64,000 nucleotides of DNA from Bradyrhizobium japonicum USDA 6 (GTDB lineage: Bacteria > Pseudomonadota > Alphaproteobacteria > Rhizobiales > Xanthobacteraceae). Below, piece after piece: positions 25,307 to 34,788 of this stretch. Position 1 is the stretch's first letter, and each line of letters begins with the position of its first letter. Location: the NCBI RefSeq assembly GCF_000284375.1, contig NC_017249.1, positions 7,371,001 through 7,435,000 on the forward strand, read 5' to 3'. Under the pieces are notes generated by a model. The model was not told the origin of the DNA. It saw nothing but the letters and a program-made list of their open reading frames with translations, and did not search any database. The position numbers were made by a program, and so were the translations under genes.

Positions 25307-25391
25307 TCTCTGCGCATGATCTTTTCGAAGAACCACTGAACGCCCAATGAACGCCTCGCGCTCAATCGGCCCCCCGGGTCCGGATCATGCC

Positions 25392-26357
25392 TTAACCAAG
25401 CCCGCTACGTGGATTGTAGGGGTGTTGGTCCCGCCACTTCTCCATCAATGCCTCAAGCTCGGCGTCGTTCCCGTCCGGTAGCATAATCCTGATGGTGACG
25501 AAGAGATCCCCGGTTCCGCCAGTTTTTGGCAATCCCTTGCCCTTGAGGCGGAAGGTCCGGCCGCTGGAGGTGTTTTTCGGGACCGACAGTTCCACGGCAT
25601 TGCCGAGGGTCGGCACGCGGACCTTGCCGCCGAGCACCGCCTCGTAGAGCGTGACCGGCAGGTCGATCCTGAGGTCGGCACCCTCGATCTTGAAGAACGG
25701 GTGCGGCGCGATGCTGATCGTGATCAGGAGATCGCCCGGCGGATGGCCCTGAGCGCTCTCGCCCTGCCCCCGCAACCGGATCTGCTGGCCCTCGGTGACG
25801 CCGGCCGGAATCTTGACGTTGAGCTCCTTGCCCGTCGGCAGCCGGACGCGCTTCTCGCCGCCCTTGACCGATTCTTCCAGCGAGACGCTCATCGCAACAT
25901 TGACGTCGAGATCGAGGCCGATCCCGCCGGTGTCGAATTCGAACTGCCCTGCGCCGCCGGCCCCGGGCCGCGCACCACGCGTCCCGCCGCCGAACATGCT
26001 GTTGAGGATGTCCTCGAACGCGCCGCCGCCCTGACCAGGGCCCGCGCCGCCACTGCGGAACGTATAGCTTTCGAACCCGCCGGGACCCGCACGGCCGCGC
26101 GGCCCGCCGCCGCCCGGAAAACCCTGAAAGCGCGGCTTGCCGTCGGCGTCGATCTCGCCGCGGTCGAACTGCTTGCGCTTGTCCTCGTCGCCGATGATCT
26201 CGTTCGCCGAATTGATCTCGGAGAAGCGCTCGGCGGCCTTCGGGTCATCCTTGTTGCTGTCGGGATGGTGCTTCTTGGCAAGCTTGCGATAGGCGCTCTT
26301 GATCGCGGCAGCGTTGGCGCTCCGCGGCACCCCCAAGACCTCATAGGGGTCGCGCAT
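25392..26357 (-). CDS. DnaJ-type co-chaperone (CbpA/DnaJ class, no zinc finger)
   Basis: A 321-residue type II Hsp40. The J-domain occupies residues 1-66 ([33 protein letters not shown]) with the HPD tripeptide that activates DnaK. A Gly-rich linker (about 75-140) is followed by the two C-terminal beta domains ([57 protein letters not shown]). The CxxCxGxG zinc repeats of DnaJ are absent, so it is CbpA-like. It likely presents unfolded clients to DnaK; no dnaK is adjacent. Confidence 0.92.
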   Translation of the reverse strand: MRDPYEVLGVPRSANAAAIKSAYRKLAKKHHPDSNKDDPKAAERFSEINSANEIIGDEDKRKQFDRGEIDADGKPRFQGFPGGGGPRGRAGPGGFESYTFRSGGAGPGQGGGAFEDILNSMFGGGTRGARPGAGGAGQFEFDTGGIGLDLDVNVAMSVSLEESVKGGEKRVRLPTGKELNVKIPAGVTEGQQIRLRGQGESAQGHPPGDLLITISIAPHPFFKIEGADLRIDLPVTLYEAVLGGKVRVPTLGNAVELSVPKNTSSGRTFRLKGKGLPKTGGTGDLFVTIRIMLPDGNDAELEALMEKWRDQHPYNPRSGLG

Positions 26358-26465
26358 CCGTCACGTCTCCTTCAAGAAATCGAATTGTTCAAAGGGCTCC
26401 CCGCCCCATCTGCTGGTCATGTGGGAGGCGAGTGGCATTTTTGCAACTAGCCGCAGAGCCGATTC

Positions 26466-26873
26466 CTAGCTCCGCCACGGCTTTAGCGTATGAATCTCCC
26501 AACGGCCACGGCTGCTTTGGCAGCCGGCGCCCTGGAGCCAGCTTTCGGTGCTGCCGTTGACGTAGCTCGCCAGGAAATCCCGGCACTTGCGGCCGTCCTC
26601 GGCGGCGTAGGACTGCGCGATCGGCGTCACCGAGCCGCGCGCTCCGGTTTCCGGATTCTCCCAGTGCTGGCTGGAATCCTTGTCGCCCTTGCTCAGGACG
26701 TCAGAGGCGGCGTTACGGGCGAAGGCAAGATCGGTGTCGGTCGGCGGGGCGTCCTTTGCCGGCCGCGCGATCGAGCCGGTCAGGTCGCTGTCGTCGGCCT
26801 TGGCGTAGGCGCTGGTGTCATTGCGGGAAAAGCTGCAGCCACCGCAGCCGAGCCCGATCAGAATCATTGTCAT
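26466..26873 (-). CDS. RT0821/Lpp0805-like surface protein (hypothetical)
   Basis: About 135 residues. A hydrophobic N-terminus (MTMILIGLGCGGCSF) looks like a short lipoprotein or signal segment with two cysteines, though neither has a textbook lipobox. The C-terminal part GSVTPIAQSYAAEDGRKCRDFLASYVNGSTESWLQGAGCQSSRGRWEI resembles the rickettsial 17-kDa/RT0821 surface-antigen domain with two conserved cysteines. The start at ATG 26873 is the only reasonable one near the hydrophobic stretch. Probably a cell-envelope protein; function unknown. Confidence 0.72.
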   Translation of the reverse strand: MTMILIGLGCGGCSFSRNDTSAYAKADDSDLTGSIARPAKDAPPTDTDLAFARNAASDVLSKGDKDSSQHWENPETGARGSVTPIAQSYAAEDGRKCRDFLASYVNGSTESWLQGAGCQSSRGRWEIHTLKPWRS

Positions 26874-26919
26874 GACAAAGCCGGACGGCCGGATCGCCGA
26901 TAGGCCAACGCGTCCCCAT

Positions 26920-26933
26920 GCCCTATATAGGGC
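26920..26933. promoter_or_regulatory. Perfect 14-bp palindrome between divergent genes
   Basis: GCCCTATATAGGGC is perfectly self-complementary and lies 47 bases upstream of the surface-protein start (-) and 54 bases upstream of pdxH (+). It could be an operator or part of overlapping promoters. Confidence 0.4.
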
Positions 26934-26986
26934 GGTAGCGGACAACAACGCGTTTTGGGCCGCGGGACGCAATTCGGACTCCGGAC

Positions 26987-27628
26987 ATGACCGACACGAC
27001 CTCGATGAAACACCAGACACCCTTAACATCCGGTGATTTCACCGCCGCCGACGAGCCGTTTGCGCTGTTCGAGGCCTGGCTGAACGAGGCGATCAAGAGC
27101 GAGCCGAACGATCCGAACGCCATGGCGCTCGCAACCGTCGATCCCGACGGGCTGCCAGACGTGCGCATGGTGCTGATGAAGGGCTTCGACACCGACGGTT
27201 TCGTCTTCTACAGCCACATCGCGAGCCAGAAGGGCCGCGAACTCGCCGCAAATCCTAAGGCGGCGTTACTTTTCCACTGGAAGTCGCTGCGCCGTCAGGT
27301 CCGCATCCGCGGCAACGTGACGCCGGTGACCGACGCCGAGGCCGACGCCTATTTCGCGACCCGGCCCAAGCAGGCGCAGATCGGCGCCTGGGCGAGCAAG
27401 CAGTCCGAGGCGCTGGAAAGCCGCTTCGCCTTTGAGCAAGCCATCGCCAAAGTCGCGGCCAAGCACATCATCGGCGAGGTGCCGCGGCCGCCGGGCTGGA
27501 GCGGCTGGCGCATCACGCCCTCGCGTATCGAGTTCTGGCACGACCGCCCGTTCCGCCTGCACGACCGTATCGAATTTCGCCGCGACGCGGCCGGCCAGCC
27601 ATGGTCCAAGACGCGGATGTATCCTTAG
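26987..27628 (+). CDS. pdxH: Pyridoxamine 5'-phosphate oxidase
   Basis: Oxidises pyridoxine or pyridoxamine 5'-phosphate to pyridoxal 5'-phosphate with FMN and O2. The 213-residue protein carries the FMN-binding segments [19 protein letters not shown] and [17 protein letters not shown] and the C-terminal substrate signature [22 protein letters not shown]. The likely start is ATG 26987; an internal ATG at residue 7 (MKHQTPLT) is possible. Confidence 0.96.
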   Translation: MTDTTSMKHQTPLTSGDFTAADEPFALFEAWLNEAIKSEPNDPNAMALATVDPDGLPDVRMVLMKGFDTDGFVFYSHIASQKGRELAANPKAALLFHWKSLRRQVRIRGNVTPVTDAEADAYFATRPKQAQIGAWASKQSEALESRFAFEQAIAKVAAKHIIGEVPRPPGWSGWRITPSRIEFWHDRPFRLHDRIEFRRDAAGQPWSKTRMYP

Positions 27629-27648
27629 AGCTTAGGCCGACCTGAAAG

Positions 27649-28407
27649 ATGTCCATGCCGCATTCGTCCAATGCGCCCCGCCGCACGCTGCTCCTGACCG
27701 GAGCGAGCCGCGGCATCGGCCACGCCACCGTGATCCGCTTCTCGTCGGCGGGCTGGCGCGTCATCACCTGCTCGCGGCATCCGTTCCCCGAGGACTGTCC
27801 GTGGGACGCCGGGCCCGAGGATCACATCCAGGTCGACCTCGGCAACCCCCAGGACACCGCGCGCGCGATCACCGAAATCCGCAACCGGCTCGAAGGCGGC
27901 ATGCTGCATGCACTCGTCAACAACGCCGCGATCTCGCCGAAGGGTCCGGGCGGCTCGCGGCTTGGCTCGGTCGACACCGACCTCGACACCTGGACGCACG
28001 TCTTCCACGTCAATTTCTTCGCGCCGATCATGATCGCGCGGGGATTGATCGAGGAGTTGAAGGCGGCCAGGGGCTCGGTCGTGAACGTCACCTCGATCGC
28101 GGGCTCGCGCGTGCACCCCTTTGCGGGCGCCGCCTATGCCACATCGAAAGCCGCGCTTGCATCCCTGACGCGCGAAATGGCCTCCGATTTCGGCCGCGTC
28201 GGCGTCCGCGTCAACGCGATCGCACCGGGCGAGATCGACACCTCGATCCTGTCGCCGGGCACCGAGAAGATCGTCGACCAGCAGATCCCGATGCACCGGC
28301 TCGGCACGCCGGACGAGGTCGCCAAGATCATCTACGTGCTGTGCACGGACACCAGTTCCTACGTCAACGGCGCCGAGATCCACATCAACGGCGGCCAGCA
28401 CGTGTAA
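27649..28407 (+). CDS. SDR family oxidoreductase
   Basis: A 252-residue short-chain dehydrogenase: TLLLTGASRGIGHATV for the dinucleotide, LVNNAAIS, catalytic Ser in VVNVTSIAGS and YATSK as the YxxxK pair, then NAIAPGEIDTSIL. It is 20 bases after pdxH and 17 bases before the following methyltransferase, so the three may form an operon. NADP(H) use is suggested by the Arg in TGASRG. The substrate is unknown; its position next to pdxH gives no firm clue. Confidence 0.88.
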   Translation: MSMPHSSNAPRRTLLLTGASRGIGHATVIRFSSAGWRVITCSRHPFPEDCPWDAGPEDHIQVDLGNPQDTARAITEIRNRLEGGMLHALVNNAAISPKGPGGSRLGSVDTDLDTWTHVFHVNFFAPIMIARGLIEELKAARGSVVNVTSIAGSRVHPFAGAAYATSKAALASLTREMASDFGRVGVRVNAIAPGEIDTSILSPGTEKIVDQQIPMHRLGTPDEVAKIIYVLCTDTSSYVNGAEIHINGGQHV

Positions 28408-28424
28408 GGCCAGGCAGGCGAAGC

Positions 28425-29195
28425 ATGGGCCGGTTCGCGAGCACTGCGTCACTCTACGAGCATTTGCGGCCGCCCTACCCGAGCGAATTCTTTCGCAGCG
28501 TCGCGCACGCGCTTGGTCTCGCCAAACAGAGCAGCCTGATAGACCTCGGCACCGGACCCGGACTCTTGGCGCTCGGTTTCGGCCCCTATGTCGGCCGCGT
28601 TGTCGCCGTCGATCCCGAGCCCGAGATGATCGAGGCGGCGCGACGCGCCGCAGCGGGCGCAGGACGGGATATCACGCTGATCGAAGGCAAGGCCGAAACG
28701 CTTGCTCCCGATATCGGCAGCTTTGATGTCGTGACGATCGGGCGCGCCCTGCATTGGATGGATCGTGACCTGACGCTTGCACTGCTCGACCGGCTGGTCG
28801 CGCACGACGGTGCAATTGCCATCTGCGCCTCATTCTCGGCCACCGACGGCCGCAACCCGTGGCTTGACGGCTACAATGAAGCGCGCCGCCGATGGTCACC
28901 GGCCAAGCTGTGGGAGGAGGCCGATCGGGGCACGCGGACTCACCGCGACCTCCCGGCATTCTTTCGCGGCAGTTCGTTTCAGCCCGCTGAACTCGTCTCA
29001 ATCGAGACCAGCCATCTGGTCGGCCTGCACGACCTTGCGGAACGCACGCTCACCTACTCGTCGTCATCGCCGGAAGCGCTTGGCGAAAATGCTGACGCGA
29101 TGCTGCGCGATGTCGGGCAGCATCTGGCTCCCTTCAGTCGCGACGGTGCCATCGCCGAGACCGTCGTCTCGACGGCCCAGATCGTGAAGCGCTAG
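28425..29195 (+). CDS. Class I SAM-dependent methyltransferase
   Basis: A 256-residue methyltransferase of the Methyltransf_11/25 type: LIDLGTGPGLLALGFGPYVGRVVAVDPEPEMIEAARR for SAM, EGKAETLAPDIGSFDVVTIGRALHWMD for motifs II and III. The substrate is unknown; such proteins are often annotated as UbiE/COQ5-like or trans-aconitate methyltransferase relatives. The start is ATG 28425, 17 bases after the SDR stop. An overlapping longer reading frame into the SDR gene is not coding. Confidence 0.87.
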   Translation: MGRFASTASLYEHLRPPYPSEFFRSVAHALGLAKQSSLIDLGTGPGLLALGFGPYVGRVVAVDPEPEMIEAARRAAAGAGRDITLIEGKAETLAPDIGSFDVVTIGRALHWMDRDLTLALLDRLVAHDGAIAICASFSATDGRNPWLDGYNEARRRWSPAKLWEEADRGTRTHRDLPAFFRGSSFQPAELVSIETSHLVGLHDLAERTLTYSSSSPEALGENADAMLRDVGQHLAPFSRDGAIAETVVSTAQIVKR

Positions 29196-29224
29196 ATGAT
29201 TTTCCCGCTCGAAGGGCGGGAAGC

Positions 29225-29266
29225 AAGGCGATCCAGACAACGCCGCCGCAGGACCTGGATCGCCTT
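29225..29266. terminator. Terminator between convergent genes
   Basis: A 12-bp perfect stem AAGGCGATCCAG/CTGGATCGCCTT with an 18-base loop, followed by TACC. A second GC hairpin (CCCGC/GCGGG near 29204-29220) precedes it. Both lie between the methyltransferase and the convergent small zinc-ribbon gene. Confidence 0.55.
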
Positions 29267-29280
29267 TACCCTTCCGTTCC

Positions 29281-29499
29281 TCAATCGACTCGAATCCGAC
29301 GCGACCGATCGCGCAGCCGCGGAGCGGCCGTGCTGAACGCAGTCGAGCAGTCGTCGTCGTTCTCACCGTCGAGCAGCGGAGCACCACAGTGCCGGCACAT
29401 GCGTGCCGACATCGACGACGCCTTGCCGCTCGCCAGAACCTGACGATAATTCGCCAGATCGATGACGTTGCGGGGCGACGTTATGTGTTTTTCAACCAT
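29281..29499 (-). CDS. Small protein with a zinc-knuckle-like CxxC (hypothetical)
   Basis: A 72-residue protein: MVEKHITSPRNVIDLANYRQ, then RMCRHCGAPLLDGENDDDCST and an Arg-rich tail. CRHCG is a zinc-ribbon half; a single third cysteine (DDC) follows, so a full four-cysteine site is not made by one chain. GAGGAA lies about eight bases before the ATG, supporting real translation. No function can be assigned. Confidence 0.7.
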   Translation of the reverse strand: MVEKHITSPRNVIDLANYRQVLASGKASSMSARMCRHCGAPLLDGENDDDCSTAFSTAAPRLRDRSRRIRVD

Positions 29500-29685
29500 G
29501 GCTGTTCCTCGCGGCTAACGTGCTGCTTATCGCAGACAAGTTTCGCGCAAACGTTCAGCCCACTGCTCAAATTTTACCGGAGGAATTGGGGCGGCGGGCA
29601 CACATCACCGCGTGGCCTCAATCCCGCTCTATTCTGCGACACCAACCACCGTGTCTCGTTGAACGGCGTAAGGTCTCGGTAGGTA

Positions 29686-30669
29686 TCAAAGCCACTTCTT
29701 CCACTTGAAGAGCCAGTACGGGACGATCGCGGCGGCGAGCATCATCACCAGCGCCATCGGATAGCCGTGGACCCATTCGAGTTCCGGCATCGCCTTGAAA
29801 TTCATGCCGTAGATCGAGGCGATCAGCGTCGGCGGCATCAGGACAACGGCCATGACCGAAAACAGCTTGATGATGTTGTTCTGCTCGAGATTGACGACGC
29901 CGAGCATGGCGTCGAGCACAAAGGTGATCTTGCTGGAGAGATAGGAGGCGTGGTCGGTCAGCGAGGCGACGTCGCGCTGCATGGTCTTGAGCTGCTCGCG
30001 CATGTCCTTCGACCATTTCACGCCCTCGACCACCGCGGAGAGGAAGGTGACGACGCGGCCGATCGACACCAGGCTTTCGCGAACCTTCGAGGTCAGATCG
30101 CCCTTGCGGCCGATCGAGATCAGGATCTGGGAATATTGCTTGGCGTGGCCGTGGCGCTCGCTCTCGGGCTCGAAGATGTCGTGCGAGACCTGGTCGATCT
30201 CCGCGCCGCAGCGCTCAAGGATGTCGGCGCAGCGGTCGATCACGGCGTCCAGCAGTTCCATCAGCACCATCTCGCCGGTGATCGCGGGCGCACAGAACCG
30301 GGCCAGCTTGGCCTCGACCAGCGCGAACGGCTTGGGCTGGTCGTAGCGCACCGTCACCAGGCGGTGGTCGCCGAGAATGAAGGTCACAGCCGTGGTCCGG
30401 GGCATGTCGGTATCGGACTGGCACATCAGCGTCGCCGTCATGTAGCGCGCGCTGTTCTCGATATAGAGGCGGCTCGAGATCTCGATCTCCTGCATGTCCT
30501 CCCGGGTCGGGATCGCAATGCCCGAGAGCCGCTCCACCGCCTTGTCCTCAGCCGCGGTCGGGTTGACCAGGTCGATCCACACGGCGTGCTCGGGAACCGC
30601 CGCGAGGTCCTCGACGACCGCTTTCTTGAGGGAGGAGTCGGAGGGAACGAACACAGAAAACATGCACAA
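29686..30669 (-). CDS. corA: CorA-type magnesium/cobalt transporter
   Basis: A 327-residue CorA: a large cytoplasmic N-terminal domain with VWIDLVNPTAAEDKAVE, a long stalk helix (TMQRDVASLTDHASYLSSKITFVLDAMLGVVNLEQNNIIKLFSV) and two C-terminal membrane helices with the signature YGMNF between them. It forms a pentameric Mg2+ channel in the inner membrane. The C-terminal tail KWKKWL is the usual basic end. ATG 30669 or the third-residue ATG 30663 could start it. Confidence 0.94.
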   Translation of the reverse strand: MCMFSVFVPSDSSLKKAVVEDLAAVPEHAVWIDLVNPTAAEDKAVERLSGIAIPTREDMQEIEISSRLYIENSARYMTATLMCQSDTDMPRTTAVTFILGDHRLVTVRYDQPKPFALVEAKLARFCAPAITGEMVLMELLDAVIDRCADILERCGAEIDQVSHDIFEPESERHGHAKQYSQILISIGRKGDLTSKVRESLVSIGRVVTFLSAVVEGVKWSKDMREQLKTMQRDVASLTDHASYLSSKITFVLDAMLGVVNLEQNNIIKLFSVMAVVLMPPTLIASIYGMNFKAMPELEWVHGYPMALVMMLAAAIVPYWLFKWKKWL

Positions 30670-31000
30670 CTCCAGCAGGGGCCTGCGACAGACTGACAGC
30701 CCTTAGCGCGATTCTGACAAGTTGATGATGACAAGCACATTAACGGGGCGTTTGCATTTGTGGCGGCGCCGTGGCCCAGCCGTGACACGGAATCGACAGT
30801 CGGGCGTCCTTTGCCCAAAAATCAGCACAAGAGCGCAAAACTTGCGGCAAAAAAGCCACAGCTCGGCTCTTGCAGCGCGGGAAAAGGTCCGAAACGCTGG
30901 AATTGTGGCAGATTTCAACGATAATAGGGCCCAACGGAGTCGTGGTTTGGGCGTGTCTCAAGCCCCGGGAAAGCTTGTTGTTGTCGATTGGAACCAAATC
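30670..31000. other. Divergent upstream region, corA and L,D-transpeptidase
   Basis: 331 bases without a supported gene. A forward frame is open across most of it, but the predicted peptide is basic and unlike any family, and the lipoprotein start at 31001 is clear. The promoters of both genes must be here; I found no convincing operator. Confidence 0.4.
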
Positions 31001-31687
31001 ATGTCGTCGCTGAAAGTTATGCTGGGTATTTTGGCCGCTGGCCTGATGCTGTCGGGCTGCATGCAGGCCACACATTTTGAAGCGACCGACACCAAGGCCT
31101 TCAAACCGAAGGACAAGGAACTCCTCGCCAAGGTCCGGTATGAGAACACCCCGGTCGCCGAGCCGTTCCGCCGCGCCATCGTCGATTACCATCGCAAGGA
31201 ATCGCCGGGCTCGATCGTGGTCGATTCCGACAACCATTACCTCTACTGGGTCATGGATGGCGGTAAGGCGATCCGCTACGGCATCACCGTCGGCGAAGAA
31301 GCCATGGCCTGGTCGGGCATCGCCAAGGTTGGCAGCATGACCGAGTGGCCGGCCTGGCATCCGACCCCGGGCGAGATTTCGCGACTGGGCGTGCCGACCT
31401 ATGTTGCACCGGGCCCGGACAATCCAATGGGCTCCCGCGCGATGTATCTCTACTCCGGCGGCAAGGACACGCTGTTCCGCATTCACGGTACCAACCAGCC
31501 GGAATATATCGGCGCCTCGATCTCGTCGGGCTGCATCCGCCTGACCAACGAGGATGCGATCGACCTCTACAACCGCGTCAAGGTTGGCACCATTGTCGTG
31601 GTGCTCGAGCCGAAGCATGGCGACTCGCCCTACAATTCGCGCCTCGCGCTCGGCGGCAGCCAGACGGGCCAGGCGGGCAGCTACTGA
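31001..31687 (+). CDS. L,D-transpeptidase (YkuD) lipoprotein
   Basis: A 228-residue envelope enzyme. The lipoprotein signal MSSLKVMLGILAAGLMLSGC has a lipobox LSGC with the acylated Cys at residue 20. The YkuD domain carries YLYWVMDGGKAIRYGITVGE and the catalytic HGTN...SSGCIRLTNEDAIDLYNRV motif with the nucleophilic cysteine. It should form 3-3 peptidoglycan cross-links or attach proteins to peptidoglycan. The gene ends seven bases inside the convergent extensin-like gene. Confidence 0.92.
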   Translation: MSSLKVMLGILAAGLMLSGCMQATHFEATDTKAFKPKDKELLAKVRYENTPVAEPFRRAIVDYHRKESPGSIVVDSDNHYLYWVMDGGKAIRYGITVGEEAMAWSGIAKVGSMTEWPAWHPTPGEISRLGVPTYVAPGPDNPMGSRAMYLYSGGKDTLFRIHGTNQPEYIGASISSGCIRLTNEDAIDLYNRVKVGTIVVVLEPKHGDSPYNSRLALGGSQTGQAGSY

Positions 31688-32832
31688 TCGCCTCCTGCTC
31701 TCGGACATTCAAAAGCGCCGGTTTTACCGGCGCTTTTTGTTGCCGGCTTGTGCGGCTCGGCTTTGGTGCCGTTGACAGCCGACTTGTCCGCGGGCGCAGG
31801 GGACCTCTGCGCCGCCTCGTCATCAGCTCCATCCTTAGCATTATCCTTGGCTCCATCCTTGGCCTCAGGCCTGGCCGCGACCTCACGCGGCGGCGCCTCC
31901 TCGGGCCGTTCCGCCGGCAGCAACGGGGCGACCTGCGGCAGGGGATCCCAGACGTTCCACTGACAAATCCGGTAGTCATTGCGCCGCTGCGCCAGGTCGA
32001 GATGGATGTGGTCCTCGTGATACCAGTCCGAGCCCGGACCGAGCACGGTGGAAAAGCGCGCGCAGACCGAATGCAGCACGCGCTCGCGCGCATCGCGCGG
32101 CATGCTGCGGTCGGTCAGGCCGATCGACTGCCCGTTGGCGAGCTTGATGGCGCGGACGTCGAGCGCGTTGGCCTTGCCGTGCTCTGACAGCAGAGCGCCG
32201 GCGATGCGGTTACGGCCTCGGCATTCGAAGCTGTCGAAATTGTCGAGATCGCTGATCGTCGAGCCGAGGCTCGCCGCCAGCGGCACCATGTCCTTGCGCA
32301 CCCAGTCGGCGATCGCGGAGGCCATAGTGCAGCGGAGGATCGCCGCCGGCTTGACCGCCACCTTGCGCTTGTCCGGCAGCACGATCGCCTCCAGCCGCAC
32401 CAGATCCTCGCCGCCGCAGGCGCCGGGGCCGCGGATATCGGGAATGGACGGCGCGACGGCGATCTGCTCGGTCAAGGCGAGCCGGCAGGCCGAGAGCTGC
32501 TTCTCGGGCGGCGGCGCGGCCTCGGCGGGCTTGGTCGCGCTCGGCTTGTCTGCGGAAGGCTTCCCCTCCGCCTCCGGCGCGGCCTCGTCCGTTGCTTGCG
32601 GGGCCTCCTCCGGGCGGGGCTTTGGTAGCGGTATCCTGGCGGAGTGCACCTTCGCACGTGGCCGTGGTGTCAGGAGGCCAAAGATATCCAGCGGCGCAGC
32701 ATATTTTCGCGCTTCTGCCCGCTCCGCCAGCACAAGCGATAGCCCGAGCGCAGCGGTAACCATTGCCGCGCCGGCGGACATATAGCCGCGACAAGACCAT
32801 TTGCGGCGAAAGTCCGGCAGGCTAAAACTCAT
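31681..32832 (-). CDS. Extensin-like C-terminal domain protein
   Basis: A 383-residue envelope protein: an N-terminal membrane/signal segment (AGAAMVTAALGLSLVLAERAEA), a Pro/Ala/Lys/Glu-rich linker (about 55-110), the extensin-like C domain (LSACRLALTEQIAVAPSIPDIRGPGACGGEDLVRLEAI ... FDSFECRGRNRIAGALLSEHGKANALDVRAIKLANG ... GPGSDWYHEDHIHLDL), and a second low-complexity tail with KDGAKDNAKDGA repeats. The HxxANALD and HEDHIHLD residues resemble the D-Ala-D-Ala metallopeptidase zinc site, so peptidoglycan processing is likely. The convergent L,D-transpeptidase terminator lies within its 3' end. Confidence 0.87.
   Translation of the reverse strand: MSFSLPDFRRKWSCRGYMSAGAAMVTAALGLSLVLAERAEARKYAAPLDIFGLLTPRPRAKVHSARIPLPKPRPEEAPQATDEAAPEAEGKPSADKPSATKPAEAAPPPEKQLSACRLALTEQIAVAPSIPDIRGPGACGGEDLVRLEAIVLPDKRKVAVKPAAILRCTMASAIADWVRKDMVPLAASLGSTISDLDNFDSFECRGRNRIAGALLSEHGKANALDVRAIKLANGQSIGLTDRSMPRDARERVLHSVCARFSTVLGPGSDWYHEDHIHLDLAQRRNDYRICQWNVWDPLPQVAPLLPAERPEEAPPREVAARPEAKDGAKDNAKDGADDEAAQRSPAPADKSAVNGTKAEPHKPATKSAGKTGAFECPRAGGDQ
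31711..31739 (+). terminator. Rho-independent terminator of the L,D-transpeptidase gene
   Basis: AAAGCGCCGGT/ACCGGCGCTTT forms an 11-bp stem with a short T loop and a T run. It is 24 bases after the transpeptidase stop, but lies inside the coding end of the opposite-strand extensin-like gene. Confidence 0.85.
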
Positions 32833-32896
32833 GACAATTCTTTGGCCCAGCGCTGAGAGCTATAAAAAGTCCAGCCCACCTCGGAGGAATGTCTGA

Positions 32897-34525
32897 ATGC
32901 TTGGTTTGATGCAAGATTGGCCCCTGCTCTGCCACCGGATCATCGAACACGCCGCCAAGATTCATGGCAAGCAGGAGGTCGTTACGCGATCGGTCGAGGG
33001 ACCGATCCATCGCACCACCTACGGCGAAATCCACAAGCGGGCGCTCAAGGTCTCGCAGGTGCTGGAGCGAGACGGCATCAAGCTCGGCGACCGCGTCGCA
33101 ACGATCGCCTGGAACACCTGGCGCCATCTCGAGGTCTGGTACGGCATCATGGGGATCGGCGCCATCTGCCATACCGTCAATCCCCGCCTTTTCCCCGAGC
33201 AGATCGCCTGGATCATCAACCATGCGCAGGATCGCATCGTGATGACCGACCTCACCTTCGTTCCGGTCCTGGAGAAGATCGCCGACAAGCTGCCAAGCGT
33301 AGAACGCTACGTCGTGCTCACCGACAAGGCGCATCTGCCTGAGACCACGCTGAAGAATGTGGTCGCCTACGAGGACTGGATCGCGGAGGCCGACGGCAAA
33401 TTCGAATGGAAGGACTTTGACGAGAACACAGCCGCCGCGATGTGCTACACATCCGGCACCACGGGCGATCCGAAGGGTGTTCTGTATTCGCATCGCTCCA
33501 ACGTGCTGCACGCTCTGATGGCGAACAATGTCGACGCGCTGGGCACCAGCGCGTCCGAGACAATGCTGCCGGTGGTGCCGCTGTTCCATGCCAATAGCTG
33601 GGGCATCGCCTTCTCGGCCCCCTCGCAAGGCACCAAGCTGGTCATGCCCGGCGCCAAGCTCGACGGCGCCTCCGTCTACGAGCTGCTCTCGACCGAGAAG
33701 GTGACGCACACGGCGGGCGTGCCCACGGTGTGGCTGATGTTGCTGCAGCACATGGCCGCCAACAATCTGAAGCTGCCCGATTTGAAGATGGTGATCTGTG
33801 GCGGCTCGGCGATGCCGCGCTCGATGATCAAGGCCTTCCTCGACATGGGCTCGAACGTGCGCCACGCCTGGGGCATGACCGAGATGAGCCCGATCGGCAG
33901 CGTCGCGGCGCTGAAGCCGCCGTTCCAGAATGCGACCGGCGAGGCGCGGCTCGACGTGCTGCAGATGCAGGGCTATGCGCCCTTCGCGGTGGAGATGAAA
34001 ATCACCGACGATGCCGGCAAGGAGCTGCCCTGGGACGGCAAGACCTTCGGCCGTCTCAAGGTCTCCGGCCCCGCCGTTGCCAAGGCCTATTACCGCGTCG
34101 ACAGCAACATCCTCGACGAGGAAGGCTTCTTCGACACCGGTGACGTCGCGACCATCGACGAGGCCGGCTACATGCGGATCACCGACCGCTCCAAGGACGT
34201 GATCAAGTCCGGCGGCGAGTGGATCTCCTCGATCGACCTCGAAAACCTCGCGGTCGGCCATCCGGCCGTGGCGGAGGCCGCCGTCATCGGCATCTATCAT
34301 CCCAAATGGGACGAGCGGCCGCTGCTGATCGTGCAGCTCAAGCAGGGCCAGCAGGCCAGCCGCGAGGACATCCTGAAGTTCATGGACGGCAAGATCGCCA
34401 AATGGTGGATGCCCGACGACGTCGCCTTCGTCGACGGCATTCCACACACCGCGACCGGCAAGATCCTGAAGACCGCACTGCGCGACCAGTTCAAGGACTA
34501 CCGTTTCCCGAACGCGGCGGCGTAG
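32897..34525 (+). CDS. Acyl-CoA synthetase, 3-(methylthio)propionyl-CoA ligase type
   Basis: A 542-residue adenylate-forming enzyme. P-loop-like motif [17 protein letters not shown] (about 190), AWGMTEMSP (A5), [35 protein letters not shown] (A7-A8) and the C-terminal catalytic lysine motif [12 protein letters not shown] (A10) are all present. It turns a carboxylate, ATP and CoA into acyl-CoA. The length and sequence resemble DmdB/long-chain fatty-acid ligases ([21 protein letters not shown]); the natural acid is not assignable. Divergent from the extensin-like gene. Confidence 0.92.
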   Translation: MLGLMQDWPLLCHRIIEHAAKIHGKQEVVTRSVEGPIHRTTYGEIHKRALKVSQVLERDGIKLGDRVATIAWNTWRHLEVWYGIMGIGAICHTVNPRLFPEQIAWIINHAQDRIVMTDLTFVPVLEKIADKLPSVERYVVLTDKAHLPETTLKNVVAYEDWIAEADGKFEWKDFDENTAAAMCYTSGTTGDPKGVLYSHRSNVLHALMANNVDALGTSASETMLPVVPLFHANSWGIAFSAPSQGTKLVMPGAKLDGASVYELLSTEKVTHTAGVPTVWLMLLQHMAANNLKLPDLKMVICGGSAMPRSMIKAFLDMGSNVRHAWGMTEMSPIGSVAALKPPFQNATGEARLDVLQMQGYAPFAVEMKITDDAGKELPWDGKTFGRLKVSGPAVAKAYYRVDSNILDEEGFFDTGDVATIDEAGYMRITDRSKDVIKSGGEWISSIDLENLAVGHPAVAEAAVIGIYHPKWDERPLLIVQLKQGQQASREDILKFMDGKIAKWWMPDDVAFVDGIPHTATGKILKTALRDQFKDYRFPNAAA

Positions 34526-34537
34526 GCGTCCTGCCAA

Positions 34538-34692
34538 CCTCCCCTGGAGGGGGAGCGTCGGCTCGCAGCTCGTGAGCGATGTGAGCCGGGGTGGGGTGGC
34601 AGTCTCTCTCCAAAAAGCGGTGCCCGTGTGGAGGGATCACCCCACCCCGCTCGCGCGTCGCGCGATCGACCCTCCCCTCCAGGGGAGGGTGA
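34538..34692. repeat. Long intergenic inverted repeat (CTCCCCTGGAGG family)
   Basis: CCTCCCCTGGAGGGGG near 34537 and CCCTCCCCTCCAGGGGAGGG near 34671 are each palindromic and lie at the two ends of a roughly 150-bp element that also holds GGGGTGGGGTGGC (34581 on) and its partner CACCCCACCCC (34640 on). The whole can fold into a long cruciform. No gene is encoded. Confidence 0.75.
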
Positions 34693-34788
34693 ACGACCCT
34701 TGAATTTACCCCCGGGCCGTGATCTCAACGGCCCATCGTCGCGCCAAATCGGCCGACATCGCCCAAAACCCCAGCAGAGCTTCACCCG

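Larger units (their letters stand above)
24906..25391. other. Gene-free interval with repeats and a strong hairpin
   Basis: No coding sequence is supported in these 486 bases between the anti-sigma gene and the convergent dnaJ-like gene. It contains a 14-bp tandem repeat (25125-25183), a perfect 11-bp hairpin (25275-25300) and, at about 25312-25338, sequence similar to one arm of the palindrome at 43910-43957 (GCATGATCTTTTCG-type). Confidence 0.6.

Noticed and set aside
30722..31000. N-terminal extension of the L,D-transpeptidase
   Set aside because: The lipoprotein signal with LSGC lipobox starts at 31001; upstream residues would bury it.
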